Assembly (NCBI GenBank): GCA_035771165.1
Contig: JAWNZC010000372.1
Location: forward strand, 1,397,501-1,461,500
Source of the DNA: Paragorgia papillata
Lineage: Eukaryota > Cnidaria > Anthozoa > Scleralcyonacea > Coralliidae
Length of the DNA: 64,000 nucleotides
Reading direction: 5' to 3'
Part shown: in pieces, positions 43,875 through 55,356 of the stretch
Layout: every line of letters starts with the position of its first letter
Numbering within the stretch: the stretch's first letter is position 1
The notes under the pieces: generated by a model
What the model was told of the DNA's origin: nothing
Database searches by the model: none
Seen by the model: the letters and a program-made list of their open reading frames with translations, nothing else
Program-made: the position numbers and the translations under genes

Positions 43875-44850
43875 ATGTCCAGAATGTCTTCAATATGTAA
43901 ACAACAGCGTAGAGAAAATTTGCAATATCTCTCTTTCCTACCGTTTAATCGTGTAAATATTCTTCCGGGAGAAGAAAGATGTAATAACAACTTATCTGGC
44001 GCATTATCGTCAAGAAATACTCTAGATTCGCTGCCTAGTCTATTCGATCTCGATGTTTTTAAGTTGAATGCTACCTTTGATAAAGAAATTAACCCTGATC
44101 ACAATTTGCATAATATTGTTCGGCATGAGTGCCATTATTTTTCATCACACAGTTTTGATATATGTAAAAAGAACGTTTCTGATTGTAACTCGATGCTATC
44201 TGTGTTACATAATAATGTTAGAAGCCTTAAAAGAAATATTGAGGCGTTTCAAAATCACTTACTTTGCGAATTAGACTATTCTTTTAGTATTATAGGTGTA
44301 TCGGAAACGAGGATAGTCGGTAATCAGCCTTTAGATTTTAATCCTGATTTACCTGGTTATATTTTTGAACATGTTTCTACCCCACTCTCGGCAGGTAGTG
44401 TGGGTATGTATATTGCACACAATATTAATTATCGTATTGTAGAAAAGACTTCAAATATATATTTTCAAGCTCTGTGGATTGAACTTGTTAAAGAAGATAA
44501 GCAGAGTATTATTTGCGGTGTTCTCTATAGACAGCATAACGATCCAACCAAATTATTGGACTATTTGAGTGAAACCATATACAATTTCAACAAATCATCT
44601 AAGACTGTTTGCATAATGGGCGACTTTAATATTGATCTTCTGAAATACGAATCGAGTAAATATAGCAAGGAATTTTTGAATTATTTGTATAGCTCTGCAT
44701 TTTTTCCCGACAATTACCAAACCCACAAGAATTTGTGGTGAATCGGCCACCCTTATTGATAATATACTCTTAAACAATATTGAATATAATTCAGTTAGTG
44801 GAAATATTGTATCTGATATAAGCGATCATTTCTCAATTTTGTCTTCTGTA
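43875..44850 (+). pseudogene. LINE-C APE endonuclease
   Basis: Endonuclease motifs appear in order: VLHNNVRSLKRNI, SIIGVSETRI, GSVGMYIAHNI and MGDFNIDLL. The frame closes at HKNLW. The expected continuation (SATLIDNILLNN, SDISDHFSILSS) is in another frame, so a frameshift lies near 44735. Confidence 0.8.
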
Positions 44851-44873
44851 TAATTGCAAAGTCAGGCGTAGTA

Positions 44874-45943
44874 ATGGGAAGAAAAAAAATCAGAGACTAT
44901 ACAAAATTTAAAAAAGCTAATTTAGATCATGGCCATGACCAAGCAACTGATGTTAACACTTCATTCAATACTTTCTACAACAAACTTAATAGATTGGTCA
45001 ATAAACACGCGCCTTTAAAGCCTTTATCTAAACAAAAGGAAAAACAACTATCCAAACCGTGGATAACCAAAGGAATCCGAACCTCGATTAAAATGAAAAA
45101 TAAATATCACAATGGTGACTGTGACAAATATAGATACTATAGAAATACGATTTCGCAGCTTTCGTGGCATAGTAAGTCCTTATATTATCACTCCTTCTTT
45201 GAGTCTAATTATCATAATATGAAGCAAACATGGAAGGGAATAAATAATCTTATCTCCCGCAAAAAGACAAAAAATAAATGCATCAATACTATCCTAAAAC
45301 CAAATTCTAGTGTTAAAACTAGTAATCAATTTGAGATTAGTAATATATTAAACAAACACTTCGCCACGGTTGGGAACAAATTAGCTAGTAAGTTTTCATT
45401 GTCCCAGAATTCATTTTCTACATATTTAGGAAATTCCATTAAGGAATCTTTTTATTTCTATGCTGTTTCTACTTATGAAATTATAAAGGAAATAGGTCTT
45501 ATTCCTGAAAATAAGTCTCTCTCAAAATACATTCTTAGTCCTATCCTGGCAAACATTATTATCAATTTGACTATTGAGCATGGAACATACCCATCTAAAT
45601 TGAAAAAGGCAAAAATTGTACCTATTTTCAAATCCGGTGATCAATCTGATCCTGACAACTATAGGCCTATTTCCTTGCTGTCAGTATTTAATCGTATTTT
45701 TGAAAAAATTGTATACACTAGACTAATTAGTTTTATTGATAAGCAAAATATATTATTCCCTGCGCAGTATGGATTTAGAAAACATCATTCTACTTAGCTT
45801 GCCATTATTGATATTGTTGATAAGATTCATAAAAATATGGATAAGGAATTTACGTGCGGTGTTTTTATCGACTTGAAAAAAGCATTTGATACAGTTGACC
45901 ATTCTATTTTACTTAGTAAACTTCATCATTATGGCATGTGGGG
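44874..45943 (+). pseudogene. LINE-C reverse transcriptase, 5' part
   Basis: A basic linker is followed by RT motifs IVPIFKSGDQSDPDNYRPIS, PAQYGFRKHHST, an in-frame TAG at 45795, and VFIDLKKAFDTVDHSILLSK. The block is cut by the hAT at 45944 after HHYGM. Confidence 0.85.
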
Positions 45944-48900
45944 CAGGGGCGGATCCAGGGGTCGTCAAACCAGTCACGCGACTAACGTAAAAATTGCGGA
46001 GTTAAATAGTTAATTAATTAAAATTCGAATGATAGTCCAGTTATCTATTTTCAAGCAGCGGCACCATTGTAGTCCAGTTATCAAGTTTCATGCTGCGGCT
46101 GAGTTTCTGTAAAGCAATATTATCAAGTCAACGAACAGCGGACTGACGCGTGAGTTTTGACCGATCTGAGTCAGATTCTAGCCATCTGATTGGTCAATAT
46201 GCTCATCTCCATGGAGATCAGCAATTTTGACCGATCTGTGGGGAGTTCTGACCGATTTAGGAATCAGGGGCTGGTATACAAGCTATCTGATTGGCTAATT
46301 AAAAAAATATTCGTATTCTTATTGGTCACATTTTTCGACCGATCTTGACTGATTCGCAGCGTGGGATATGATCTTGCTGTAACACTCAAGGGCTGACGAA
46401 TCCAGCTTTTCTGATCGCTGCTTGGCCACTGAGGTTCAATTCGAAGTCCCACGTTAGTAGAAAGAATTTAAACAGCAATGTCTTGTAGTATTTACGATAC
46501 TGTTCAGTCTGCGTTTGCGAGGAACGATCAAACATGTCTACAAGAAATGTATGCTGATCTGATGAAGCGAATCAACGCTTCGCCGAAGAGTTCTGTCGAA
46601 GAGCTTTTGAGTGCGATAAACAGCACGAACTTCTGCCTCAGTAGAAATTTTGGTGCCGAGAGTTTAATCCCGAAGTGTGTTCGACATCAAAAGAACAAGT
46701 CCTGTACTGCTATAAGGTAAATTAAACATATTTTGTCTTGTTTTAGATGTCTATTAACAGAACAAGCTGTGCGCCGATTTTAATATTTAGGCTTGTATAT
46801 GATAATCTCGATGGAATTTACCCAAATTAGCATATTTTTGCGGTCAAAAGGTTATTAATATCTAAATCATATAAATGCATTATAAAAGCAGCATTATATC
46901 AATTAATATCAGCTAAAGATTTCGACTTAGGTATCGATTATTCTATATATTTATTCACCGAAGTGACCGAACAAAATAAGTGGCATTGTATATTTGTATT
47001 TAGTCTATTTTGTTAGGCTATCAATAGACCGACAGCATGGTCTGGTGTAATACGATCATAACCTGCCAGGCTGCCAAAATTGCCTTTGGCTTTGCAGGAG
47101 AAAATGCTTTAACTGATGGGCATATTGACTAGTGTCATAAATATATATTATCTATTATTCTATTTCTATATATTTATTCACCGAACTAAATATGTGGTGT
47201 GGCATTGTATTTTATAGTCTATTTTGTTGCTAATGTTAGGCTATCAATTGAGCGGACAGCATGGTGTGGTGTAATACGATCATGTGAAATAAACTGTAAA
47301 CTCCTGCTTTAAGCCAGTTAATTTTTAATTTAATACTGAATACCTGGTCTGTTCTTATAGATCAGAAGCTTCTGGGAATTGCCTTTATAGCTCTGTGTCT
47401 TTGGTACTGGTAGGTGACAATAGTTTAGTGCACACTTTGAGAATCTTGACATCTCTTGAGCTTTTCATCAATGCTAAGTTTTACTGTGAGCACCCCTGCT
47501 TTTTGTCTGCACTAAATGAGCATCCTGAATATTTTGTCAAAAGCATTAACAATCTTTTACCTTTGTCTGTTTCTATGGTGTGCTTAGACACAGGTTGTAC
47601 CAAGGATGACTTGGTAAGGCAGGAGGCCATTTTAAATTGTACTGATAAGAAATGGTCGTCATTTCTCTGTATTCTGGGCCTTTCTTCTGTTTTACGTAGA
47701 AATATTGTTACGTATTACCCTGATTGTGGAGAGCATAGATTTAAGCTTTTATTCAATCGTATGGTTCAGCCACGCTTGCATGCAAAGAAAGATTTAAATG
47801 ATTTTCATATTTTATTCTGCCGTGATGGTGATATTATACCTGGAGAAACCTTTGAGCCTAATCATTTTGTCCTTCTACTCTTTCATGCACACCAGCAGAA
47901 AAGAAAATCTGCAGCTGGTTCACAGGCATCTACAGCATCCAAGAAACAAAAGTTAACTTCCATTTTCCCTAAGAAAGGTTCAACAAATCCTAGTGTCAAT
48001 ATTTCTAATTTTTTTACTGTAGCAGAAAAACCCATTGCAAATCCAACATTTCCCAAGGCACATAATGAGACTTTTTCTTCTGCTGCAGCACTTGGTGCTC
48101 ATAAATTAGAACAGCTTAGTAGGGCTAAACGTGGCACTTCAATTACTTCTACTAAACCACAACAAAGTACTATTTCAGATTCAGGTACTGGTGGTGACGT
48201 AGCATCTAATTTTATTTATAATTTTGATGTTGCATTGTACAGGGATAGAGTCAAGGGTATGGATATGTCTGAAGTTTGTGACTTAATAAGAAATGTGTTT
48301 AGGCCAGACAAGCAATATTCTTTTCCTAAGACTAATGGTAGAAGCTTTAGATATGGTTGGTTAGAATTATATTCCTGGCTTTGTTATTCCCCTTCTAAGG
48401 ATGGTGCATTCTGTTTGTCATGTGTGCTATTTGGAGATCGCTTTCCTGGTAAAGCATCTAAAATCCATAAATTGTTTTCTGAACCCCTTTGCCGTTGGAA
48501 CGATGCTGCATATACTTTCAAACGCCATGCTGGGCATGGTACAGGAGGGGAAATGGGACTGCATGCTTGTACATTTCCAATTTTAACTTCTGTGCTGTCT
48601 CAAATGTCAGGGGCTGTACAACCCATAAACGTTATATTGGATGCCAACCTTAAGAGAGAAATTGAGGAAAATAGGAGGAAACTTGCTCCAGTTGTTGACA
48701 CTGTTCTTTTTTGTGGTCGTCTTGGTTTGCCACTTCGTGGCCATCGTGATGATGCTAAATATCATCCAGAGGTTGGCAGCTACTCTACTGGGGGTGTTGG
48801 TAATTTTGTTGAATCTCTTAATTTTAGAGTTCGAGCAGGTGATAAGGTTTTGGAGGATCACTTAAAAACTTGTGGGAAGAACCAAAGCTATATTTCTAAG

Positions 48901-51327
48901 ACCAGCCAGAATAAGATAATTAAATGTTGTGGTCAGGTGATCAGAGAGCAGATAATTCAGGATATAAAGGAAAGTAGGTTTTATACTATCATTGCTGATG
49001 AGGCTGCAGATTCCTCACATAAAGAGCAAATGTCTCTTGTTTTACGTTTTGTGGATAGCAACATGAATATTAGAGAGGAGTTTATTGCTTTTCTTCAGTG
49101 TAAATGGGGATTAAGTGGAGAACAACTTGCCAAACTGTTACTAGGTGCATTAAATGACCTTGACCTACCGATTGAAGATTGTCGGGGGCAAGGGTATGAT
49201 GGTGCTGGTTCTGTTGCAGGGCACATAAATGGTTTGTCTGCACATATATTAAGACTTAATAAGAAAGCTCTTTACACCCACTGTTACAGCCATAGACTAA
49301 ATTTATCTATTTGTGACTCTTTATCTATTCTTGAGGTCAACACCATGCTGAAACATGTAAAAGAAGTTACAAATTTTATTAATATTTCCCAGACACGTAA
49401 TATGCCTTTTGAGAAAGCCATCCGCAATAGTTCTGACACAAAAAAGACTAAGCTGACTGATGTTTGTCGAACTAGATGGGTTGAGCGCATTAAGGGTTTG
49501 GACACTTTTGAAGAGCTGTTTGTTCCAGTGTTCAACTTACTTGATGATATGACTGATAACTTAGAAGGTGAGTATAAGCCTTCTCTTGCTTCTGATGCAT
49601 CCTCTTTACTTTCCCTTATTTCAAAGTTTGAGTTTGTGGTAGTATTAGTAATTACAAGAAATATTTTTGACCTAACTCTTCCTGTAACACAGTTATTGCA
49701 GGGAAAGAGCATAGATGTAATGGATGGTATTGAATTAATAACTACTTTAAAAATGGATGTAGTGAATGTTAGGAATTCAATTGATTCATTTCATGATGAA
49801 TGGTATGAACAAGCTTTGACGTTAGCTAACAAGGTTGGCCTTGAAGAGTCTAAACCAAGGACAGTAAGAAAGCAAACTACCAGGGCAAATCATCCATACA
49901 AGACAATCTCTGAATATTACAAGCGAATCATCACTATACCTCTAATTGACCATCTTAATTCATCTTTAGAAGCAAGATTTGACATTGACAGTGTTAATGT
50001 TTATCAAGGGCTAAGTATTGTGCCAACGAAGATGATGTCCCTCATTAGTAAAGGGATTGACTGGAAGGAGAAGTTTAAGATGGTTGCTAATTTTTATATT
50101 GATGATTTGCCAAATCCTTTAGCTTTAGATGCTGAGCTGCTGTTGTGGAAAACTTATTGGGAAAATCTTGTTGGTCCTCACCCTAGCAATATAGCCACAA
50201 CCTTAAAAGCTGTCAGTTTTGACGGTTTTGAAAATATAAAAGTAATACTTCGTATTTTAGGGACACTTCCCATAACTTCATGCGAGTGTGAACGATCCAT
50301 TTCAGCACTAAGAATACTTAAGAACTATCAGCGAAGTACTATGGTTGAGGATCGTCTTAACGGTCTTGCCTTGATGAAGGTTCATCAGGAAATTGTTCCA
50401 GATATGGAAAAAGTAATTGATATATTTTCTATTGGAAACACTAGATTGAAATTTACTTGAAATTCTCTTTCCTATTTGATCTGTAAATTACAACATAATA
50501 GCATTTGTTAACCTTGAATCATTGATGGCCCATACGCTATTAATTTATCGTTACCTCTTTATTAATACAGAAACATCCATAATGGACTGACCACAAAAAC
50601 TGATTACATTTACCAAGCTTGAAAATCTAAGGAAACACCTCAGGTTGGGACGTGTTGAGGTCATTATTTCAATGAGTTAAATGCGAAGAGTTAAACGCTG
50701 ACACTTTTCTATTCACAATTATTTGGTCAACTTAAAAACAAGGCCTATTGACTAGTATATGAAAATGGTAATGCCTCTTAGCAATAGAAGTCTTTTTGTA
50801 CGTTTTTATCTGTACTTTTTTGCAAATCACATTACAGTTATATATATAAACACTTGAAATCTCACGATTGTATCTAAATAGGACAAATTTAGGTTAGGAT
50901 AGGTTTTAAGTTAGGTGGGTGGGTTTCGGTTAGGGTGGGGGGTAAAGGGTTAGAATTGACTGGGATAATGTGAAAAATTGAGCAATTTCACGTTCATGAA
51001 ATGTCCCAAGGAGTCACCCTTTTCTAACCAAACTCCTCTTGCTCTATGGCAAAGGTGTGAAAGGTGGGTGACTGGCGCCTTAAAACCAGTTTGCTCTTTT
51101 TCGGCCTTTCTAAGGCTGTCCATGTCGGAATCACAAGTTTGTCATATATTATGGTATTAGCTATGTGTTCCTAGACATGCTTATGAGCCCTGATATGGGG
51201 CGAAACAGCCGCTTTTTTTGGGGGGGGGGCGTTATGATGACTCATACAACACCCCAAAAAAATCCCCCCCTGAGTGTTAACAACTAAAATTTTGACTAAC
51301 TTATGAATATTCCTGGATCCGCCCCTG
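45944..51327 (+). mobile_element. Autonomous hAT transposon, full length
   Basis: It is a 5384-bp element with TIRs CAGGGGCGGATCCAGG and CCTGGATCCGCCCCTG. It is flanked by ATGTGGGG and ATGCGGGG, an 8-bp target duplication with one difference. It carries one two-exon gene with no lesion. It lies in the RT of LINE-C. The 1303-bp element at 23449 is a deletion derivative of the same family. Confidence 0.93.
46478..50460 (+). CDS. hAT transposase with N-terminal OTU/vertnin-like domain
   Basis: Exon 1 is 46478-46716 (donor AAG/GTAAAT) and exon 2 is 47361-50460 (acceptor ATAG/ATCAG). Together they give 1112 codons with no stop. Residues about 80-260 resemble an OTU-type fold as in vertnin: ASGNCLYSSVSLVLVGDNSL with Cys87 and EPNHFVLLLF with His248. 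The usual catalytic Asp before GNC is absent. A linker and a TTF-type zinc finger follow (FRYGWLELYSW, CLSCVLFG, FKRHAGHG), then the hAT RNase-H fold (ADEAAD, Asp626; GYDGAGSVAG; CRTRW, Trp786) and the dimerisation domain (CECERSISALRILK from about 1054). The enzyme would excise and insert this element. The role of the OTU-like part is unknown. Confidence 0.87.
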
Positions 51328-51548
51328 ATGCGGGGTATCATTTACGAATGCTTTACATCTTACTTAAGTACTCGATCTCAGACTACTGCAATTGGCGATT
51401 ATATCTCCAAGAAAGAAAATTGTTCTCATGGAGTTCCTCAGGGATCAGTACTCGGTCCATTACTATTTCTTTTATATATCAATGATATTTCATCATCACC
51501 CAATAAACTTAACTTTTATGTGTTTGCAGATGATACCAGTATGCTTTA
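51328..51548 (+). pseudogene. LINE-C reverse transcriptase, middle part
   Basis: The block resumes after the hAT's right end with RGIIYECFTSYLS, SHGVPQGSVLGPLLFLLYIN and FADDTSMLY. It is cut again by the PHD-finger element directly after the catalytic FADD motif. Confidence 0.9.
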
Positions 51549-53019
51549 TGCACTAGTCAATTGAAACTACGGCCCCCCGACCCCCGGGAAATTAACGGGG
51601 ACAGGGCCGTGGAATAACGCCTATTTAATGCTGCATTTCTCCGGGGAGACCGGGTATTTAACGAGCTTATAATTTGCGGGGAATATGTAGCCGGGATTTT
51701 AACGCTCGGCTAGAGTAAGAGAGGCCTAGATACAAGTGATAGTCGCTCGTCAACAACTCGCAATATGGCGGAATCATGGCACTCGGAGAAGGTGAGCTTC
51801 AGTCTGTTGATATCATTCTATTAGTTACCCATCGTTTTATTATTTCATTTATATATATCCGTAAATTAATGTCAACTGCATTTTTGCAGTTGTTTTCTTA
51901 TTTATTACTGAATTATTTATACAAAATGAATTATTCATGACTAATATTTAAATGTATATTTTAAAATAATCTGCAATATTCATTCGCTCATATTCCATAT
52001 CAGGTCCTCCTTCATTACAATGATCATTGCAAAGTTATGTTTGTGGACAAAAACTTGACGTTGAGTGAGTGAGTTCGTGAGTAAACCAAAGGAAGTGTTT
52101 GAGGTATCACATCATACAGCATTCTTGCAAAGATTTGACAAGACATGGGGGGAACGGGTAGATTTGGACGAGGTGAAGCGGGTCGTCAATGGAGATAAAT
52201 TATTTCTCGTTGATGTCCATCTACCCTCTGATTCGCCTTCAAAAAATGTAAGTACTGTATGTTGTTTTAATATTTCATGCCATTTGCAATATTATATTGA
52301 TTAAAAAGCTGTTTCATTCGTGGTATTGTGATATGAAATCAGTGAAATCATATTGAACTTTTCTATGCATGTAGACCATCTTAATAAGGGTGGTAAACCA
52401 CTCCAATAGAGCAACTTCCACATTGGAATTTAATCTGGGCTTTCTTTTATAGTAAAAATATTCAGGAAGTCTGAGTTGTTAGGCCCCTTGTTGAAAGTAT
52501 TAGGGCCCCTCCATGAAACTTCTTTTCAAACAAATATGTAATATTAAGCTTGTATTAGACTATTAGACAATCATCGGCAACTACATATATTCTTATTATC
52601 AGTTAATGTTGACAAGTTGTTTTAATGCACCCTTTCTACTTTTAATGCATCTTGCAATGCTGCACCTTTTCAGCTTTTAGCCTCTGCAATAAAACAACCT
52701 ACAGTATCTATAAATGGTTAACTTATACTTATTTTGTATAGAAAATTCATGTGTAGCCGATAAGTGTATACATTTGAAGAAGAAAAACTCAAATTTGTGG
52801 GGGTTTATGTGGCATAGATATACTTATTTTCTATATTTATTAAAGTTACCTTTTAACTTAACTTTTATATTAAATTGAATGAATATTTCTTGCAGGAAAA
52901 TTTGGATGAAGGCATCCTTGGATCAGGTAGATTTTTTGTTATTTTATTTACCTAATTGTTTACCAATATTAATTTTTTGTTGACATTAAAATGCATGTAA
53001 ATAATAAATTACATGTAAT

Positions 53020-53225
53020 ATGTGAGACTTATCTCATTTAATTCCAGTGTTCCAATGCACTACCTGCTCACATGTTTCTTCTCTGACGAAGGGCCTTTGC
53101 TTGAAACGTTAGACCTATATTTTCCATGTTTCGGCAGTACACTAACTCTACTACACTTCTACAGTATTTGGATTTCAAACACTGTCTATGCAGCACACTA
53201 CATTTGTTTCACGTTTTGAATGTAA
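53020..53225. repeat. CTGACGAAGGGCC...GAAACGT repeat inside the PHD element
   Basis: CTGACGA at 53081 and GAAACG about 13 bases later fit the hammerhead core consensus CTGANGA/GAAA, but stems I and III are not convincing. It looks like a diverged copy of an interspersed repeat, in intron 3. Confidence 0.5.
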
Positions 53226-55140
53226 AGTAACCTTTTTAGCAGCCACTAGAGCGCATGATTTCTGTATGAAAATAGATAAGGACTAGAATCTGACCTGTTG
53301 CTTTCCTAATTCTTTGCCTATATTTTCAATATTATTGTGTATTCTTATTTAAATCTTTATTTCCACTGCAGGCTATACACTTTCCCCTCAAAGTAATGCC
53401 TATGGAGTGCTACCTGAATATAATATAGATTCGTGTTCTCATTATTTGAAAAATTGAAAGCATTATCCTTGTTAAGGACAAGCGTGTGTAGCAAGCCAAT
53501 GTCTCCTTCAATGTATTAATTGATTTGTTCTTATCTTTTTAGGTGAAGAAGTACTGCATGTATCTACAAGTACTAACAATGAAAAAGCTAGTAAACATGG
53601 TGTAAAAAAAGGTACACATTTTGTGTCTTGATCTATATGTAAATATCACAGGGTAGTCGTGCCTATTATGGCAACATATTTAGGCAAGTCCTACCTAAAG
53701 TTGCTTTGCATTAAAAGGGAGTGTAGCACCACTTTACTTGACCAACTAGAACGCCACTTCATTGTCACACTGCAGTTATCAGTCTTATTGGCTGCTGCTA
53801 GTTGCTGAAAGCATGTGTCTATCTACCATCTGAAAATAGTCTAACTTACAGAATCACTGAAAATATTTTTGATTGAAGTGGGAAAGGCTTATCTTATAGT
53901 AACTGTTTTTTGTAAATAAATAATGAAACCCATTGACCTTAATTAATCACATTACTATGCAGTTGATGCAACTGAATTCATCTTGAGATATTCTTGTGTT
54001 TCAAGAATTCTAAAAATAAATCTTTTCTTTCAGAGATCAAATTGTGCTAGGACCAGCTTTACAGGTAAATAATATAATTTCTCACAAGTAATTACTAGGT
54101 GCTTTTTAGAGCACTGTTCAAATTACTGTTTTTTGTTAAGCTGTGTGATTGCCTGAGAAATGCTGGCACCAATCAGATGTGAGGGGAAGACTAATTATGA
54201 TTTGCGTTTTCATGCATGTACTTTAGTTTGTGATTGGTTCAGTTGGAACCTATTTATTATTTTTTTTATTAGTTTGTGTTTGGTTTTTCAACATTCAGTT
54301 GAAAGTTGCTCTAAGCTAAGTACAATTTTCCTTTGATCATAAAATTATTGGTTCTGAATAAAGACCTAAACACATGTACTGCCTACGCAGCAAAATATTT
54401 GATTGGACTGTTTGGATATATTGTTATTACTGGAGCTCTTGTGCAAAGTGAAATATAACAAGCTCATTAAGATTTGAGTAAAAATTACTAAGCCAATATT
54501 TTTTTGTTGAAATTGCCTTACTTATCTGTTCAAGGCAACAACTACAAAAAGTTTTTTGCCAACGATGATCACTGTGGATGCTCAGAAAATCCATAAAGAA
54601 TCCCAAATTTACCAGCTTAGTCCAGATGACAAGCTTTTGGATTACCATAAAGCCATTAACGAAGCTTCTTTTACTGTTGCGATGGAAGATCCATCTCTGC
54701 TGTGTTTTAAGAACGAATTGCAAAAGCAGGAAAGAAAAAGAGTCCATGAGTCTGGGTTTGTTTACAAGAAGAAAAGATCTAGATCAAAATAATTTGGCGA
54801 TAATGGCAATGCTACATCTAGGCCGAAAAGAGAAAAAATCAGCCAAGAAATGAGGCAGAAACGAGTTACCCAGATACAAGATGACATGAAAGAAGTCGAC
54901 TTGCAGCTGACTTACACCAGTAAACAACGTGAGAGATGTGCAAACGTAAATAACTTTAGTAAAGCCCTTGATGTATCGAAGGAGTTGGATGACTTACGGA
55001 AGAAGAAAAGGAAATATCAGGAGGAACTGACCTTGCTGCCAAGAAAGGAGGCTTTAAGCAAACGTGTCAAGAAGTGCGTGAGCAATAAGACCAAGACACA
55101 AGCTGCGGGAAAAGGCAATTTGCAGCAGTTCTTACAAAGA

Positions 55141-55356
55141 AGTGACGATCCAATAACCTTTGGAAGTGATGAACCAATAAACTTTGGAAGTGACGAACCA
55201 ATAAACTTTGGAAGTGACGAACCAATGGCCTCTGGAAGTGATCAACCAATAGCCTCTGGAAGTGACCAACCAACAGCCTCTGAAAGTGACCAACCAACAG
55301 CCTCTGAAAGTGACCAACCAACAGCCTCTGGAAGTGACCAACCAGTGGCTTATGAA
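55141..55356 (+). repeat. 24-bp tandem repeat, nine units
   Basis: Units of AGTGACGAACCAATAAACTT type encode SD(E/Q)PxxxG/E octapeptides within the PHD-element protein. The units grade from INFG to TASE forms, which suggests local expansion. Confidence 0.9.

Noticed and set aside
46558..46600. CTGATGA followed by GAAG as a hammerhead
   Set aside because: It lies in coding sequence of the hAT exon 1, lacks GAAA and has no stem I.
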